From Gammaproteobacteria bacterium (GTDB lineage Bacteria > Pseudomonadota > Gammaproteobacteria > UBA9214), in assembly GCA_003454335.1 (NCBI GenBank), contig DMKK01000101.1, positions 8,724 through 22,937 of the forward strand: a stretch of 14,214 bases of DNA. The letters are read 5' to 3'. This document shows, one piece after another, positions 1 through 7,837 of this stretch. The number at the start of each line of letters is the position of its first letter. Positions within the stretch are counted from its first letter, which is position 1. Made by a program: the position numbers and the translations under genes. The notes beneath the pieces are model-generated. The model made no database searches, had not been told where the DNA came from, and saw only the letters and a list, made by a program, of their open reading frames with translations.

Positions 1-36
1 GTAGGATGGGTGAAGGAGCGAAGCGACGCACCCATC
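1..36. repeat. REP-like intergenic palindrome
   Basis: An 8-base inverted repeat, GATGGGTG (5-12) and CACCCATC (29-36), encloses a 16-base loop rich in GAGCGAAGCG. The shape (GTAGGATGGGT, then GAGCGAAGCGA, then ACCCATC) matches a class of short extragenic palindromes common between genes of gammaproteobacteria. It lies 4 bases past the stop codon of the minus-strand methyltransferase gene, so its transcript could also form a hairpin that ends or stabilises that mRNA. Only one copy is in the window, so its repeat nature rests on recognition rather than on counting. Confidence 0.6.
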
Positions 37-40
37 AAGG

Positions 41-1183
41 TCATCCCACCAGCAGTTTCCGGCGGAATAAATAATGTCCGTTACCGTAGACGCTGCCCTC
101 AAGGGGTGCGAACAGCACGGTTTTGCATAACATGAAATAATCGTTCCAGTGGCGTATAGCCTCTACCGATAGCACCTGCTCATAGAGACTATCCATATTG
201 CCCCAGAAGCGGCGATGCCATTCGTCCAGCGTGCGCCAGTAATTCAGCCCGTTCACGTACCAGCTGTCCACAGGATCAAAAAAGTCTGTCTGCTGCTGCA
301 GTTCACTGAATGGCCAGATGCGTCCTCCCGGGAAGTACTTGCCAATCAGCGTATTGCTGGAATCCATATACTGTGGAAACAGGGGTCTGGACACGATCAG
401 GTGCAAAAAACACCGACCAGCGGCCGGCAGCAGCGCTGCAATATGCCGGAAAGCGTCCTGCAGATTATTGATGTGCTCAAACATGCCGATGGCAAATACC
501 AGATCGTAGCTGGCCTCACCAAGCTCCACCGTACTGACCGCTGCAAAATCCCCGTGAATCAGCTTCATCCGGCCGCATCCCAATGGGTGTGCGGGGTCCT
601 GCATGTGCTGGCGGATATAGTCTGCCTGTACCTTGCTGGGGGTAATACCGGTCACCTCGATACCGGGGTAGTTTTCCAGCAGGTAGGTTTCCAGGGGAGC
701 AAATCCGCAACCGATACTGAATATCCGTTCATCGCCACGGACTTGAGCCCGCTCGCAGATGAGTTTGAATTTTGCGCGCTGCGCCTCCTCCAGCGTAACC
801 GTGCTTGCCATAATCTCATCCGGGGTCGCACCATACCAGGCCATGGAATAGGCCCGGTATTTATTGTCGAGAAAGGTGCGAAAGAACTCGGGGCGCTCAT
901 CGTAGTGTTGTGACATAAGGGCGTCCGTCTGCTGCCACATCGGGCCCTCGCGGGTGGAAATACCATAATCTTCCAGGCAACCGTTGCGACTGCTCGCCAG
1001 TTGCCGGTACTCGCGGGTGAAATAGCGGACCAGGTGTTTCTCATAGCGCTGTGACTCTGGCGAACCACAGGCATGGATCCCGGCCTGTTTCAGTTGTGCA
1101 ATGCAATCCATAGCAGTATCAGTTAATGGACTCGTGCGGCAACAGCCTGATCTGGCTGCCCGATTTAATACCCGCACCATCAT
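41..1183 (-). CDS. Cyclopropane-fatty-acyl-phospholipid synthase-like SAM methyltransferase
   Basis: A 380-residue class I SAM-dependent methyltransferase of the CFA/mycolic-acid synthase family, close to E. coli Cfa in length (about 380). Visible landmarks in order: HYD at 93-95, TLEEAQ near 130, the SAM-binding loop IGCG at 157-160, VTGITPSKVQ at 178-187, GMFEH at 233-237, LHLI with H261, KYFPGG at 282-287, and a C-terminal tyrosine Y349. Family members transfer a methylene group from SAM to a double bond of a phospholipid acyl chain at the inner membrane. The family's bicarbonate-site cysteine (SCAY in E. coli Cfa) appears here as SMAW (M114), so the exact reaction is open. The chosen start has an AAGGA sequence 6 bases upstream; the next base triplet is also ATG (1180), and the internal ATG at 1111 lacks a ribosome-binding site. 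The gene is divergent from the DAB operon, with no obvious functional link. Confidence 0.85.
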   Translation of the reverse strand: MMVRVLNRAARSGCCRTSPLTDTAMDCIAQLKQAGIHACGSPESQRYEKHLVRYFTREYRQLASSRNGCLEDYGISTREGPMWQQTDALMSQHYDERPEFFRTFLDNKYRAYSMAWYGATPDEIMASTVTLEEAQRAKFKLICERAQVRGDERIFSIGCGFAPLETYLLENYPGIEVTGITPSKVQADYIRQHMQDPAHPLGCGRMKLIHGDFAAVSTVELGEASYDLVFAIGMFEHINNLQDAFRHIAALLPAAGRCFLHLIVSRPLFPQYMDSSNTLIGKYFPGGRIWPFSELQQQTDFFDPVDSWYVNGLNYWRTLDEWHRRFWGNMDSLYEQVLSVEAIRHWNDYFMLCKTVLFAPLEGSVYGNGHYLFRRKLLVG

Positions 1184-1507
1184 TCAATGTCCTTATCCTC
1201 GCATCAAATTATCTTCACACCTGACAGGGATTGCAATGGGTGCCAGTGCATATCTGCCTGCACAGACACAAGGTTTTGGAAATATCAGGCGCAAGCATCC
1301 GCTTTATTGAAAAAGCCGGGATATCAGACCCGAAGAGCCAAATCCGGATGACTCCATGTGGTATTTATGCTACATTTCGCAGGTTATTTTGTTGGTCTGA
1401 ACGTTGAAACCGGCCCGCTGCGAATCATCCTTGCAGCGACCGCCTGGTGCACTCTGCGTAATCCCGGCATTACTCGTTCCCCCCGGAATAAAAGAAGTCT
1501 ATTCGGT
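1184..1507. other. Divergent intergenic region upstream of the DAB operon
   Basis: 324 bases between the minus-strand methyltransferase start and the first ATG of the NuoM-like gene. It must carry the promoters for both sides unless the operon is read from elsewhere. I see no convincing -35/-10 pair on the plus strand. A 16-base palindrome, GTAAT-N6-ATTAC (1458-1473), lies 34 bases before the operon's start codon and is a possible operator. The reading frame of the NuoM-like gene stays open back to 1358, but that part does not resemble a NuoM N terminus and is treated as untranslated. Confidence 0.5.
1458..1473. promoter_or_regulatory. Palindrome GTAAT-N6-ATTAC, possible operator for the DAB operon
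   Basis: Perfect 5-base arms (1458-1462 and 1469-1473) around CCCGGC, ending 34 bases upstream of the ATG at 1508. Its position fits a transcription-factor site at or near the operon promoter. LysR-type regulators (CbbR, CcmR) control many carbon-concentrating genes, but the spacing here does not fit the T-N11-A rule cleanly, so no regulator is assigned. Confidence 0.2.
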
Positions 1508-2980
1508 ATGCACTTGCTAACATCGCTATTGTTGATACCTGTGTTCGGCGCCTTGTTAATCGCCTTACTGCCGGGGCAACAGGTTCGCCTTATTCGCACG
1601 GTCGCCCTGGCCGCCGGGGCAGCGGCGCTGTTATTCTCCTGGGGATTGTTAATACTGTTCGAGCCGGGCACTACCGGGCTGCAGTTCGTCGAAGTGACAC
1701 CCTGGAACCCGCGCCTCGGGACTTCCTATTCGCTGGGTATTGACGGCATTTCCTTCCCCATGGTCCTGCTGGCGACCTTGCTGACCTTCATTGCGATTCT
1801 TGCCTCGGCAAATATAAGGGACCGGACCAAATGGTATTACATGCTGGTCCTGTTGCTGGAGGCCGCCATGCTCGGCGTCTTCATGGCCCAGGACTGGACG
1901 CTGTTCTACCTGCTCTGGGAACTCACCCTGGTGCCGCTGTTCTTCCTGATCGGCGGCTGGGGTGGCAAGCGGCGCCACCAGGCGGCGCTCAACTTTGTGC
2001 TGTACACCATGGGCGGTTCGGTGTTTATGCTGATCAGCCTGCTGGTGCTGTTCGACACCACCCCCGGTCACTCCTTTGCCATGGACACCATGACCAGCGG
2101 CGCCCGGGCATTGCCGGTTTACACCCAGGTGATGATCTTTCTCGGCTTCCTGATAGGTTTCGGGGTAAAGATGCCGATCTTTCCGATCCATGGCTGGCTG
2201 CCACTGGCGCACGTGGAGGCGCCCAGCCCGATTTCCATTCTGCTGTCCGGCATCCTCCTGAAGATGGGTTCCTACGGACTCATCCGTGCCGCCTTCATGC
2301 TTCCCGAAGCCATGGTGGCCCTGCAACCGCTGCTGGCAGGCCTGGCGCTGTTCAGCCTGATCTATGGCGGACTGCTTGCCTGGCGGCAGACCGATCTCAA
2401 GGCGATGATCGCCTACTCCTCGGTCAGTCACATGGGTATCGTGCTACTGGGTATCGCGACCCTCAACATCGCCGGCCTGACCGGGGCAGTGATGCAGATG
2501 ATCGCCCATGGCCTGGTAGCGGGATCCCTGTTCCTGCTCATCGGGCTGCTGTATGAACGCACCCACACCCGCGACATCAATGACTACAGCTCATTGATGC
2601 AGGTAACCCCCCGCTTTGCCTTCTTCACCTCGCTGGCGCTGCTGGCCGGCATGGCCATCCCGGGCACGGCCGGCTTCATTGCCGAACTGCACGCCATCAT
2701 CGGCGGTTTCGAGGCCTGGGGCTGGATGATCCTGCTGATCAGTGTCGGCATGATGGTGACCGCCGCATATTCGGTACGCACCATCGGCCGCCTGTTTACC
2801 GGACCGGTGCACAGCAGGATGCGCGACCTGAAGGACCTGCAACCTGTGGAACTGACCGCAGCCGGGGTACTGGCCACGGGTATTATCCTGCTGGGCATTG
2901 CACCACAACCTGTACTGGAACTGATGGCCGAGTCGATCGCGCAGTTGAGCGCGGCCTTCACCGGTATACAGGGAAGCTGA
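1508..2980 (+). CDS. NuoM-like proton-conducting antiporter subunit, first gene of the DAB operon
   Basis: A 490-residue polytopic membrane protein of the Complex I / Mrp antiporter family (proton-conducting transporter domain, PF00361), close to E. coli NuoM (about 509). All four channel residues known from NuoM are present: E138 in the TM5 motif LLWELTLVP, K221 in FGVKMPIFPIHGWLP (TM7), K252 in ILLKMGSYGLIR (TM8) and E393 in GTAGFIAEL (TM12). It should therefore be able to move protons across the inner membrane. The start at 1508 gives a typical NuoM N terminus (MHLLTSLLLIPVFG); the frame is open 50 codons further up, but that part looks noncoding. The ribosome-binding site is weak (AAGAAG about 11 bases upstream). 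It is followed after 4 bases by dabA, with no Nuo genes other than antiporter homologues nearby, so it is most likely an energising subunit of the DAB complex, not part of NADH dehydrogenase. Confidence 0.9.
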   Translation: MHLLTSLLLIPVFGALLIALLPGQQVRLIRTVALAAGAAALLFSWGLLILFEPGTTGLQFVEVTPWNPRLGTSYSLGIDGISFPMVLLATLLTFIAILASANIRDRTKWYYMLVLLLEAAMLGVFMAQDWTLFYLLWELTLVPLFFLIGGWGGKRRHQAALNFVLYTMGGSVFMLISLLVLFDTTPGHSFAMDTMTSGARALPVYTQVMIFLGFLIGFGVKMPIFPIHGWLPLAHVEAPSPISILLSGILLKMGSYGLIRAAFMLPEAMVALQPLLAGLALFSLIYGGLLAWRQTDLKAMIAYSSVSHMGIVLLGIATLNIAGLTGAVMQMIAHGLVAGSLFLLIGLLYERTHTRDINDYSSLMQVTPRFAFFTSLALLAGMAIPGTAGFIAELHAIIGGFEAWGWMILLISVGMMVTAAYSVRTIGRLFTGPVHSRMRDLKDLQPVELTAAGVLATGIILLGIAPQPVLELMAESIAQLSAAFTGIQGS

Positions 2981-2984
2981 CACG

Positions 2985-5900
2985 GTGTCCGGCACACACA
3001 CTTCAACACCGGCAGACATGCGGGCACTGCTGCAGCAGGTGATCGAGCACTTCGAACACATACTGCCGGCACAGGCCGCCATCAAGGACTTTGTCCATCA
3101 CAACACCCTGCACGGCTTCCAGCAGTTGCCCTTCCCGCAGGCACTGGCGGCGGCACACAAGGTGACCGGTGCCTACGGCTATCTGCCGGAGGAACAGTTC
3201 CAGGCCTGCTACCGGGCCGGACGCATTAGCCGCGAGGACCTGGAACAGGTCCTGAATGCGGACCCCGAACTCAACGCCGGCGAAGATATCCTGAACGCTG
3301 GTGGCGAGCCGTTAAAGCGCCGCGACATCATGCTGGCTGCGCTGCTGCACCCGCTGAAGACCATCACCGGCTGTCAGCTCAACTGGCAGGTAGAAGAACT
3401 CAATGCACTGGCTGCATTTCAGCCCGACGTGGTCGCGGCCAGCCGCACGCGACTGCTGGCTGCCGCCCGGGAACACGGGCAGTTGGACGAGACCACGGCC
3501 ATCGGTGACCTCTGGACCGCCTGCCTGCATACCCTGGGACTGGACCACTACCTCCTGCATCCCGAGGAACTGCTGGACATCTCCCCGGAACAGGCAGAGA
3601 TGATGCTCTCTGCCGTCATTACCGAAGAGGAACACAACGCCCCCGGCCAGTTGCTGATGGACCGGCTCATCGACCGCGAGGCCGACAAGCATATGGGTGC
3701 GCTCTTCGGGCAACTCGGCCATGAGCTCACCCTGGCAGGCCTGCTCAAGACCGTCACCGGCGAAGACCTGATGGACACCCTGCGGCCACTGCTGATCCGC
3801 CATATCGGCTCGTTCCTGGACCAGGGACTGGCAGCCTGGAATGCGCCAGACCGGCAACTGGGTTTCTATACCGTGTGGCGGGAGAGTGCCATGCAGGACC
3901 TGGCCTGGGTATTCGACGAACTGCCGGACTGGCGGGACAGTATTGATGCCCTGCCGGATGACCCGCTGGATGCCATATTCATCGAGCTCAAGTGGCTGGG
4001 CCTGGCGGAAGAGCACTGGGCAGCCTACCTGGAACGACTGGCGCTGGAACTGCCCGGCTGGTCGGGTATGTTCCTGTGGCGCCACAACCGCCCGGGCTAC
4101 GAAGGGCTGGAACAGGTGCAGGTCGACATGGCGGATTATCTTGCCGTACGCCTGGTGCTGGAACGCCTGTTTGCCCAGCGCCTGTGCCGTGAACGCTGGA
4201 TGATCGAGGCCAGCTTCGACGTCATCCGCTGGTACTTCCGGCATAACCGTGCCGAGTTCATGGTGCGATACACCGTCTACAACAGGCACCTGCCGGAATA
4301 CCTGGTGACCCTGGCACAGCGACTGCTTAACTGCTCGGCGCTGTGCGGGACCGACACCACGCAGTGGCTGCATCTGGCACACATGATCTGGACCTGGCAA
4401 CAGAGCCCGGCCGCCGCCCGACCGGTTGGCTACAGCGTGCAACGCAGCGCCTGGCGACTGTTCCGTCTGGCACAGCACCTGGGTGTGTGCGGCGCCGACA
4501 TCCGTGACCTGGATCGCACCACCGTCAACCGCATCTTCGACAGTGTCGATAGTCTCAACCCCGAACGTGCCGGCTTTATCTGGCTGCAGGCCTATGAACG
4601 GCATTACCGCGAGCAACTGTTCAATGCCCTGGTCAACAATCACGGGCGCGGCCGCTGGCCCGCACGTAACACGCGGCCCGCAGCCCAGCTGGTGTTCTGC
4701 ATGGACGACCGCGAAGAGGGTTTCCGTCGACATCTGGAGGAACACAACCCGCATCTCGAGACCCTCGGCGCGGCCGGTTTTTTCGGGGTAGCCATCAACT
4801 GGCGCGGTCTGGATGACAGTACGGTGACCCCGCTCTGCCCGGTGGTGGTCACACCCGCGCACGAGATATGCGAAACACCGCAGACCGGGCTGGAATCATC
4901 GGGTGGGCAACACGCCAGCCGCCTTAAACAGCGCCTGCGTCTGAAAGACCTGTTGCACCAGGAAACGCGGCGCAACCTGCTACGCTCGACCCTGCTGATC
5001 CTGCTGGCTGCACCAGCTGCACTGGCGATCCTGGTCGGCAAGGTACTGGCACCGCTGCCAGTCAATCAGCTTTCGGAAAAGCTGCGCAGGGCTTTCGACC
5101 TGGAAGTCCCCACCCGGGTGAACATCAATAGCGATGATGACCGGCCGGCAACCCCTGAGGAACCGCGGTCCGGCTTTACCAATGATGAACAGGCAGACCG
5201 GGTACAGGGCTTCCTGCGCAACATTGGACTGCAAAGCGGCTTTGCGCCGCTGGTGGTCATGATGGGTCATGGTTCCAGCAGCCAGAACAATCCACACCTG
5301 GCGGCCTATGACTGCGGCGCCTGCAGCGGCCGCCACGGCGGGCCGAATGCCCGCGTATTTGCAGCCATAGCCAACCGGCCGGAGATCCGCAACCTGCTAA
5401 GGGAACGCGGTTGCGACATCCCGGAAGATACCTGGTTTCTGGGCGCCGAACATGACACCTGCGACGAAAGCATCGTCTGGTATGACCTGGATGCACTGCC
5501 ACCGGCACTGGCACAGCCCTTCAACAAATTACGCCAGGATCTTGATATTGCCGTACTGGGATCCGCCCACGAACGTTCACGGCGGCTGGCCTCGGCACCC
5601 AGGAATCCATCGCCACAGCGGGCACTGCGGCACATCGTGGCACGCGCCCGCGACTTCAGCCAGGCACGTCCGGAGCTGGGGCATGCCACCAATGCCGCCG
5701 CCATCATCGGCCGGCGCTCCATGAGCCAGGGCGCCTTTTTCGACCGGCGCGTGTTCCTGATTTCCTATGACCCGACCCAGGACCCGGAAGGCACTGTGCT
5801 GGAAGGCATCCTGCTGGCTGTCGGACCGGTGGGCGCCGGCATCAATCTGGAATATTACTTCTCCACGGTCAACAACGAACGCTACGGTTGCGGCAGCAAG

Positions 5901-6281
5901 ATCACCCACAATGTCGCCGGCCTGTTCGGTGTCATGGAAGGTACCAGCTCCGACCTGCGCACCGGCCTGCCCAAACAGATGATCGAGATCCACGAGGCCA
6001 TGCGCCTGCAGGTGGTCATCGAGGCCAGCATCGAGGTGGTCGGCCAAATCTATGCACGCCAGCCGCCCTTGCAGGAACTGATTGGCAATGGCTGGCTGCT
6101 GCTGTCCGTCAAGGACCCGGACAGCGAGACCATCCAGGTATTCACACCGGGCACGGGTTTCTCCCCCTGGCGCGGTAGCGTCACGCCACTGCCAACTGTG
6201 CAGCGATCACCCGACTGGTACAACGGGCACGAGAATCCGCTGACACCCGCACTCATCGAGGTGGAGACCGCACATGCATAA
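2985..6281 (+). CDS. dabA: DabA, inorganic-carbon transporter subunit (DUF2309), long form
   Basis: A 1098-residue DUF2309 (PF10070) protein. DabA carries a beta-carbonic-anhydrase-like zinc site and, with DabB, hydrates CO2 in the cytoplasm in a cation-gradient-driven, effectively one-way reaction that accumulates bicarbonate. The catalytic set is visible: C572 and D574 with R576 in FCMDDRE (the CxDxR pattern of beta-carbonic anhydrases), H762 in MMGHGSSSQNNP and C777 in DCGACSGRHGG. The 15-residue H-to-C spacing equals that of Halothiobacillus neapolitanus DabA (C351, D353, H524, C539). The N terminus is about 220 residues longer than in that protein. Residues about 664-692 form a strongly hydrophobic stretch that could anchor it to the membrane. 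The GTG start at 2985 follows GGGAAG by 8 bases and precedes the conserved opening motif (FVHHNTLHGF at about residues 38-47). The gene overlaps the next by 8 bases. Confidence 0.95.
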   Translation: MSGTHTSTPADMRALLQQVIEHFEHILPAQAAIKDFVHHNTLHGFQQLPFPQALAAAHKVTGAYGYLPEEQFQACYRAGRISREDLEQVLNADPELNAGEDILNAGGEPLKRRDIMLAALLHPLKTITGCQLNWQVEELNALAAFQPDVVAASRTRLLAAAREHGQLDETTAIGDLWTACLHTLGLDHYLLHPEELLDISPEQAEMMLSAVITEEEHNAPGQLLMDRLIDREADKHMGALFGQLGHELTLAGLLKTVTGEDLMDTLRPLLIRHIGSFLDQGLAAWNAPDRQLGFYTVWRESAMQDLAWVFDELPDWRDSIDALPDDPLDAIFIELKWLGLAEEHWAAYLERLALELPGWSGMFLWRHNRPGYEGLEQVQVDMADYLAVRLVLERLFAQRLCRERWMIEASFDVIRWYFRHNRAEFMVRYTVYNRHLPEYLVTLAQRLLNCSALCGTDTTQWLHLAHMIWTWQQSPAAARPVGYSVQRSAWRLFRLAQHLGVCGADIRDLDRTTVNRIFDSVDSLNPERAGFIWLQAYERHYREQLFNALVNNHGRGRWPARNTRPAAQLVFCMDDREEGFRRHLEEHNPHLETLGAAGFFGVAINWRGLDDSTVTPLCPVVVTPAHEICETPQTGLESSGGQHASRLKQRLRLKDLLHQETRRNLLRSTLLILLAAPAALAILVGKVLAPLPVNQLSEKLRRAFDLEVPTRVNINSDDDRPATPEEPRSGFTNDEQADRVQGFLRNIGLQSGFAPLVVMMGHGSSSQNNPHLAAYDCGACSGRHGGPNARVFAAIANRPEIRNLLRERGCDIPEDTWFLGAEHDTCDESIVWYDLDALPPALAQPFNKLRQDLDIAVLGSAHERSRRLASAPRNPSPQRALRHIVARARDFSQARPELGHATNAAAIIGRRSMSQGAFFDRRVFLISYDPTQDPEGTVLEGILLAVGPVGAGINLEYYFSTVNNERYGCGSKITHNVAGLFGVMEGTSSDLRTGLPKQMIEIHEAMRLQVVIEASIEVVGQIYARQPPLQELIGNGWLLLSVKDPDSETIQVFTPGTGFSPWRGSVTPLPTVQRSPDWYNGHENPLTPALIEVETAHA

Positions 6282-7836
6282 GCTGGTCTGGTTGATCCCG
6301 CTCCTGCCACTGCTGGCCGCCACCGTCATCGGCATTGGCTATCTTACGGGCCTGAACCGTGGCGAAGCAGGCGAAAAACAAACCCGCCGCATTGCCGTGG
6401 GTGCCGCGGCATTGTCCCTGCTGCTGGTACTGCTCATCGACGGTATCGCCCTGCTGGAAGGCGTCCCTGGGCAACTGCAATTCGGCACCTGGCTGCACAG
6501 TGGCGAGTACGCCATCAAGCTGTCGTTCACGCTGGATGCCCTGGGACTGTCGATGACTACCCTGGTCGCGCTACTGTCAGTGTTGACCCTGCGCTTCTCG
6601 GTCAATTACATGCACCGCGAGGCCGGTTACCAGCGTTTCTTCATGGTCCTGTCCCTGTTCATGGCCGCCATGCTGCTGATTGTCATGGCTGGCAATGCCC
6701 TGCTGGCATTTGTCGGCTGGGAACTGGCCGGCGTCAGTTCCTATCTGCTGATCAATTATGCCTTTGACCGCACCACGGCCACCATCAATGCCACCCGCGC
6801 CTTCGTTACCAATCGTATCGGTGACGCAGGTTTCATCATTGCCATTGCACTGTCGCTGTTCTGGGTAAACAGCGTCGAGTGGCCAGCCGTGCTCTCGTGC
6901 ACCAGCACCCTGGAAAAACTCCAGGTCGGTTTGATTGCAGCGGCCTTCCTGCTCGCGGCACTCGCCAAGTCGGCACAGGTGCCATTTTCGCCCTGGATTA
7001 CGCGCGCCCTGGAAGGCCCGACACCTTCAAGCGCAATTTTTTATGGCGCGCTCATGGTACATGCCGGGGCCTACCTGGTGATCCGGTTGGCACCGCTGTT
7101 TGAACAGGTGCCGGTATTAATGCTGGCACTGGTGCTGTTTGGCGGCGGCACCGCCGTGTACGGTTTTCTTGCCGGGCTGGTGCAGACCGACATCAAGAGC
7201 GGTCTCATCTTTTCCACGCTGGGACAGGTCGGGCTGATCTTCCTGGAATGCGGGCTGGGCTGGTTCACATTCGCGGCCTGGCACCTGGCGGCGCACGCTG
7301 CATGGCGTGCCTACCAGTTTCTCAGTGCACCGGCGCTGATGCACTTCATGGGCCGCCCTGCCCGGCCAGTGCCTCGCTGGCTGGCGCGCAAGCGCTGGCT
7401 GTATACCGCCTGCCTGCAGCGCTTCTGGCTCGACAGCCTGGCCGACTGGCTGCTGGTCAGACCCACCCGTGCGCTGGCACGGGACACCCAGGCTTTCGAT
7501 CAGCAAGTCGTCAACCGGCTGGTCGGTCTACCGGGTTCTGCCAGCGCGGTGTCATCGCTGGCACAGTGGGAGAGCATCAAACACGGCCAGGCCAGCCGCA
7601 TTGTCGGTGATAGCGGCGACATCGGCCAGGCCAGAGGCGCTGTGGGCCAACTGATGGAGGCTGTGGCTACCCTGCTGCACTGGTTCGAGGAACATCTGGT
7701 CCTGAAAGGCGGGGATGAAGGCATCTTCAATCTGGTGCAACGTCTCGGCAAGGGCCTGATAAAAATCGAGTCACTGCTGAGCGAACCACGCTATCTGATC
7801 CTGCTGATCGTAATCACCTTCATCGTGATCCTGTGA
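6274..7836 (+). CDS. dabB: NuoL-like subunit, DabB candidate, lacking the TM12 lysine segment
   Basis: A 520-residue membrane protein of the NuoL/MrpA branch, placed right after dabA as dabB usually is. In DAB systems DabB is the membrane partner that couples ion flow to DabA. NuoL-type channel residues are present in the first half: E150 in FVGWELAGVSSYLL (TM5), K232 in LAKSAQVPFSPW (TM7), H263 in MVHAGAYLVIR (TM8; histidine here is typical of NuoL) and H337/H341 in AAWHLAAHAAWRAYQFLS. Directly after this (about residue 357) the sequence jumps to a motif that in NuoL lies far downstream (FWLDSLADWLLVRPTRALAR, 384-403). The intervening NuoL helices, including the broken TM12 with its lysine, are absent, with no frame break. 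The C-terminal 100 residues are amphipathic and end in a hydrophobic tail helix (504-520). The start overlaps dabA by 8 bases and has a strong GAGGTGGAG ribosome-binding site inside it. Confidence 0.85.
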   Translation: MHKLVWLIPLLPLLAATVIGIGYLTGLNRGEAGEKQTRRIAVGAAALSLLLVLLIDGIALLEGVPGQLQFGTWLHSGEYAIKLSFTLDALGLSMTTLVALLSVLTLRFSVNYMHREAGYQRFFMVLSLFMAAMLLIVMAGNALLAFVGWELAGVSSYLLINYAFDRTTATINATRAFVTNRIGDAGFIIAIALSLFWVNSVEWPAVLSCTSTLEKLQVGLIAAAFLLAALAKSAQVPFSPWITRALEGPTPSSAIFYGALMVHAGAYLVIRLAPLFEQVPVLMLALVLFGGGTAVYGFLAGLVQTDIKSGLIFSTLGQVGLIFLECGLGWFTFAAWHLAAHAAWRAYQFLSAPALMHFMGRPARPVPRWLARKRWLYTACLQRFWLDSLADWLLVRPTRALARDTQAFDQQVVNRLVGLPGSASAVSSLAQWESIKHGQASRIVGDSGDIGQARGAVGQLMEAVATLLHWFEEHLVLKGGDEGIFNLVQRLGKGLIKIESLLSEPRYLILLIVITFIVIL

Positions 7837-7837
7837 C

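Noticed and set aside
215..913. Plus-strand open frame of 232 codons opposite the methyltransferase
   Set aside because: The minus strand encodes a complete CFA-family protein with all motifs in order; the plus-strand product matches nothing.
1358..1507. Upstream in-frame extension (50 codons) of the first NuoM-like gene
   Set aside because: The NuoM family begins at MHLLTSLLLIPVFG; the extension lacks a ribosome-binding site and resembles untranslated DNA.
1649..2431. Long minus-strand open frame (260 codons) opposite the first NuoM-like gene
   Set aside because: Antisense shadow of a high-GC gene: Gln/His/Gly-rich product, no family resemblance, no ribosome-binding site. The plus-strand NuoM reading is unambiguous.
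3312..4862. Minus-strand open frame of 516 codons opposite dabA
   Set aside because: Despite its length it lies entirely within dabA, has low-complexity composition and no recognisable domain. High GC produces such shadows.
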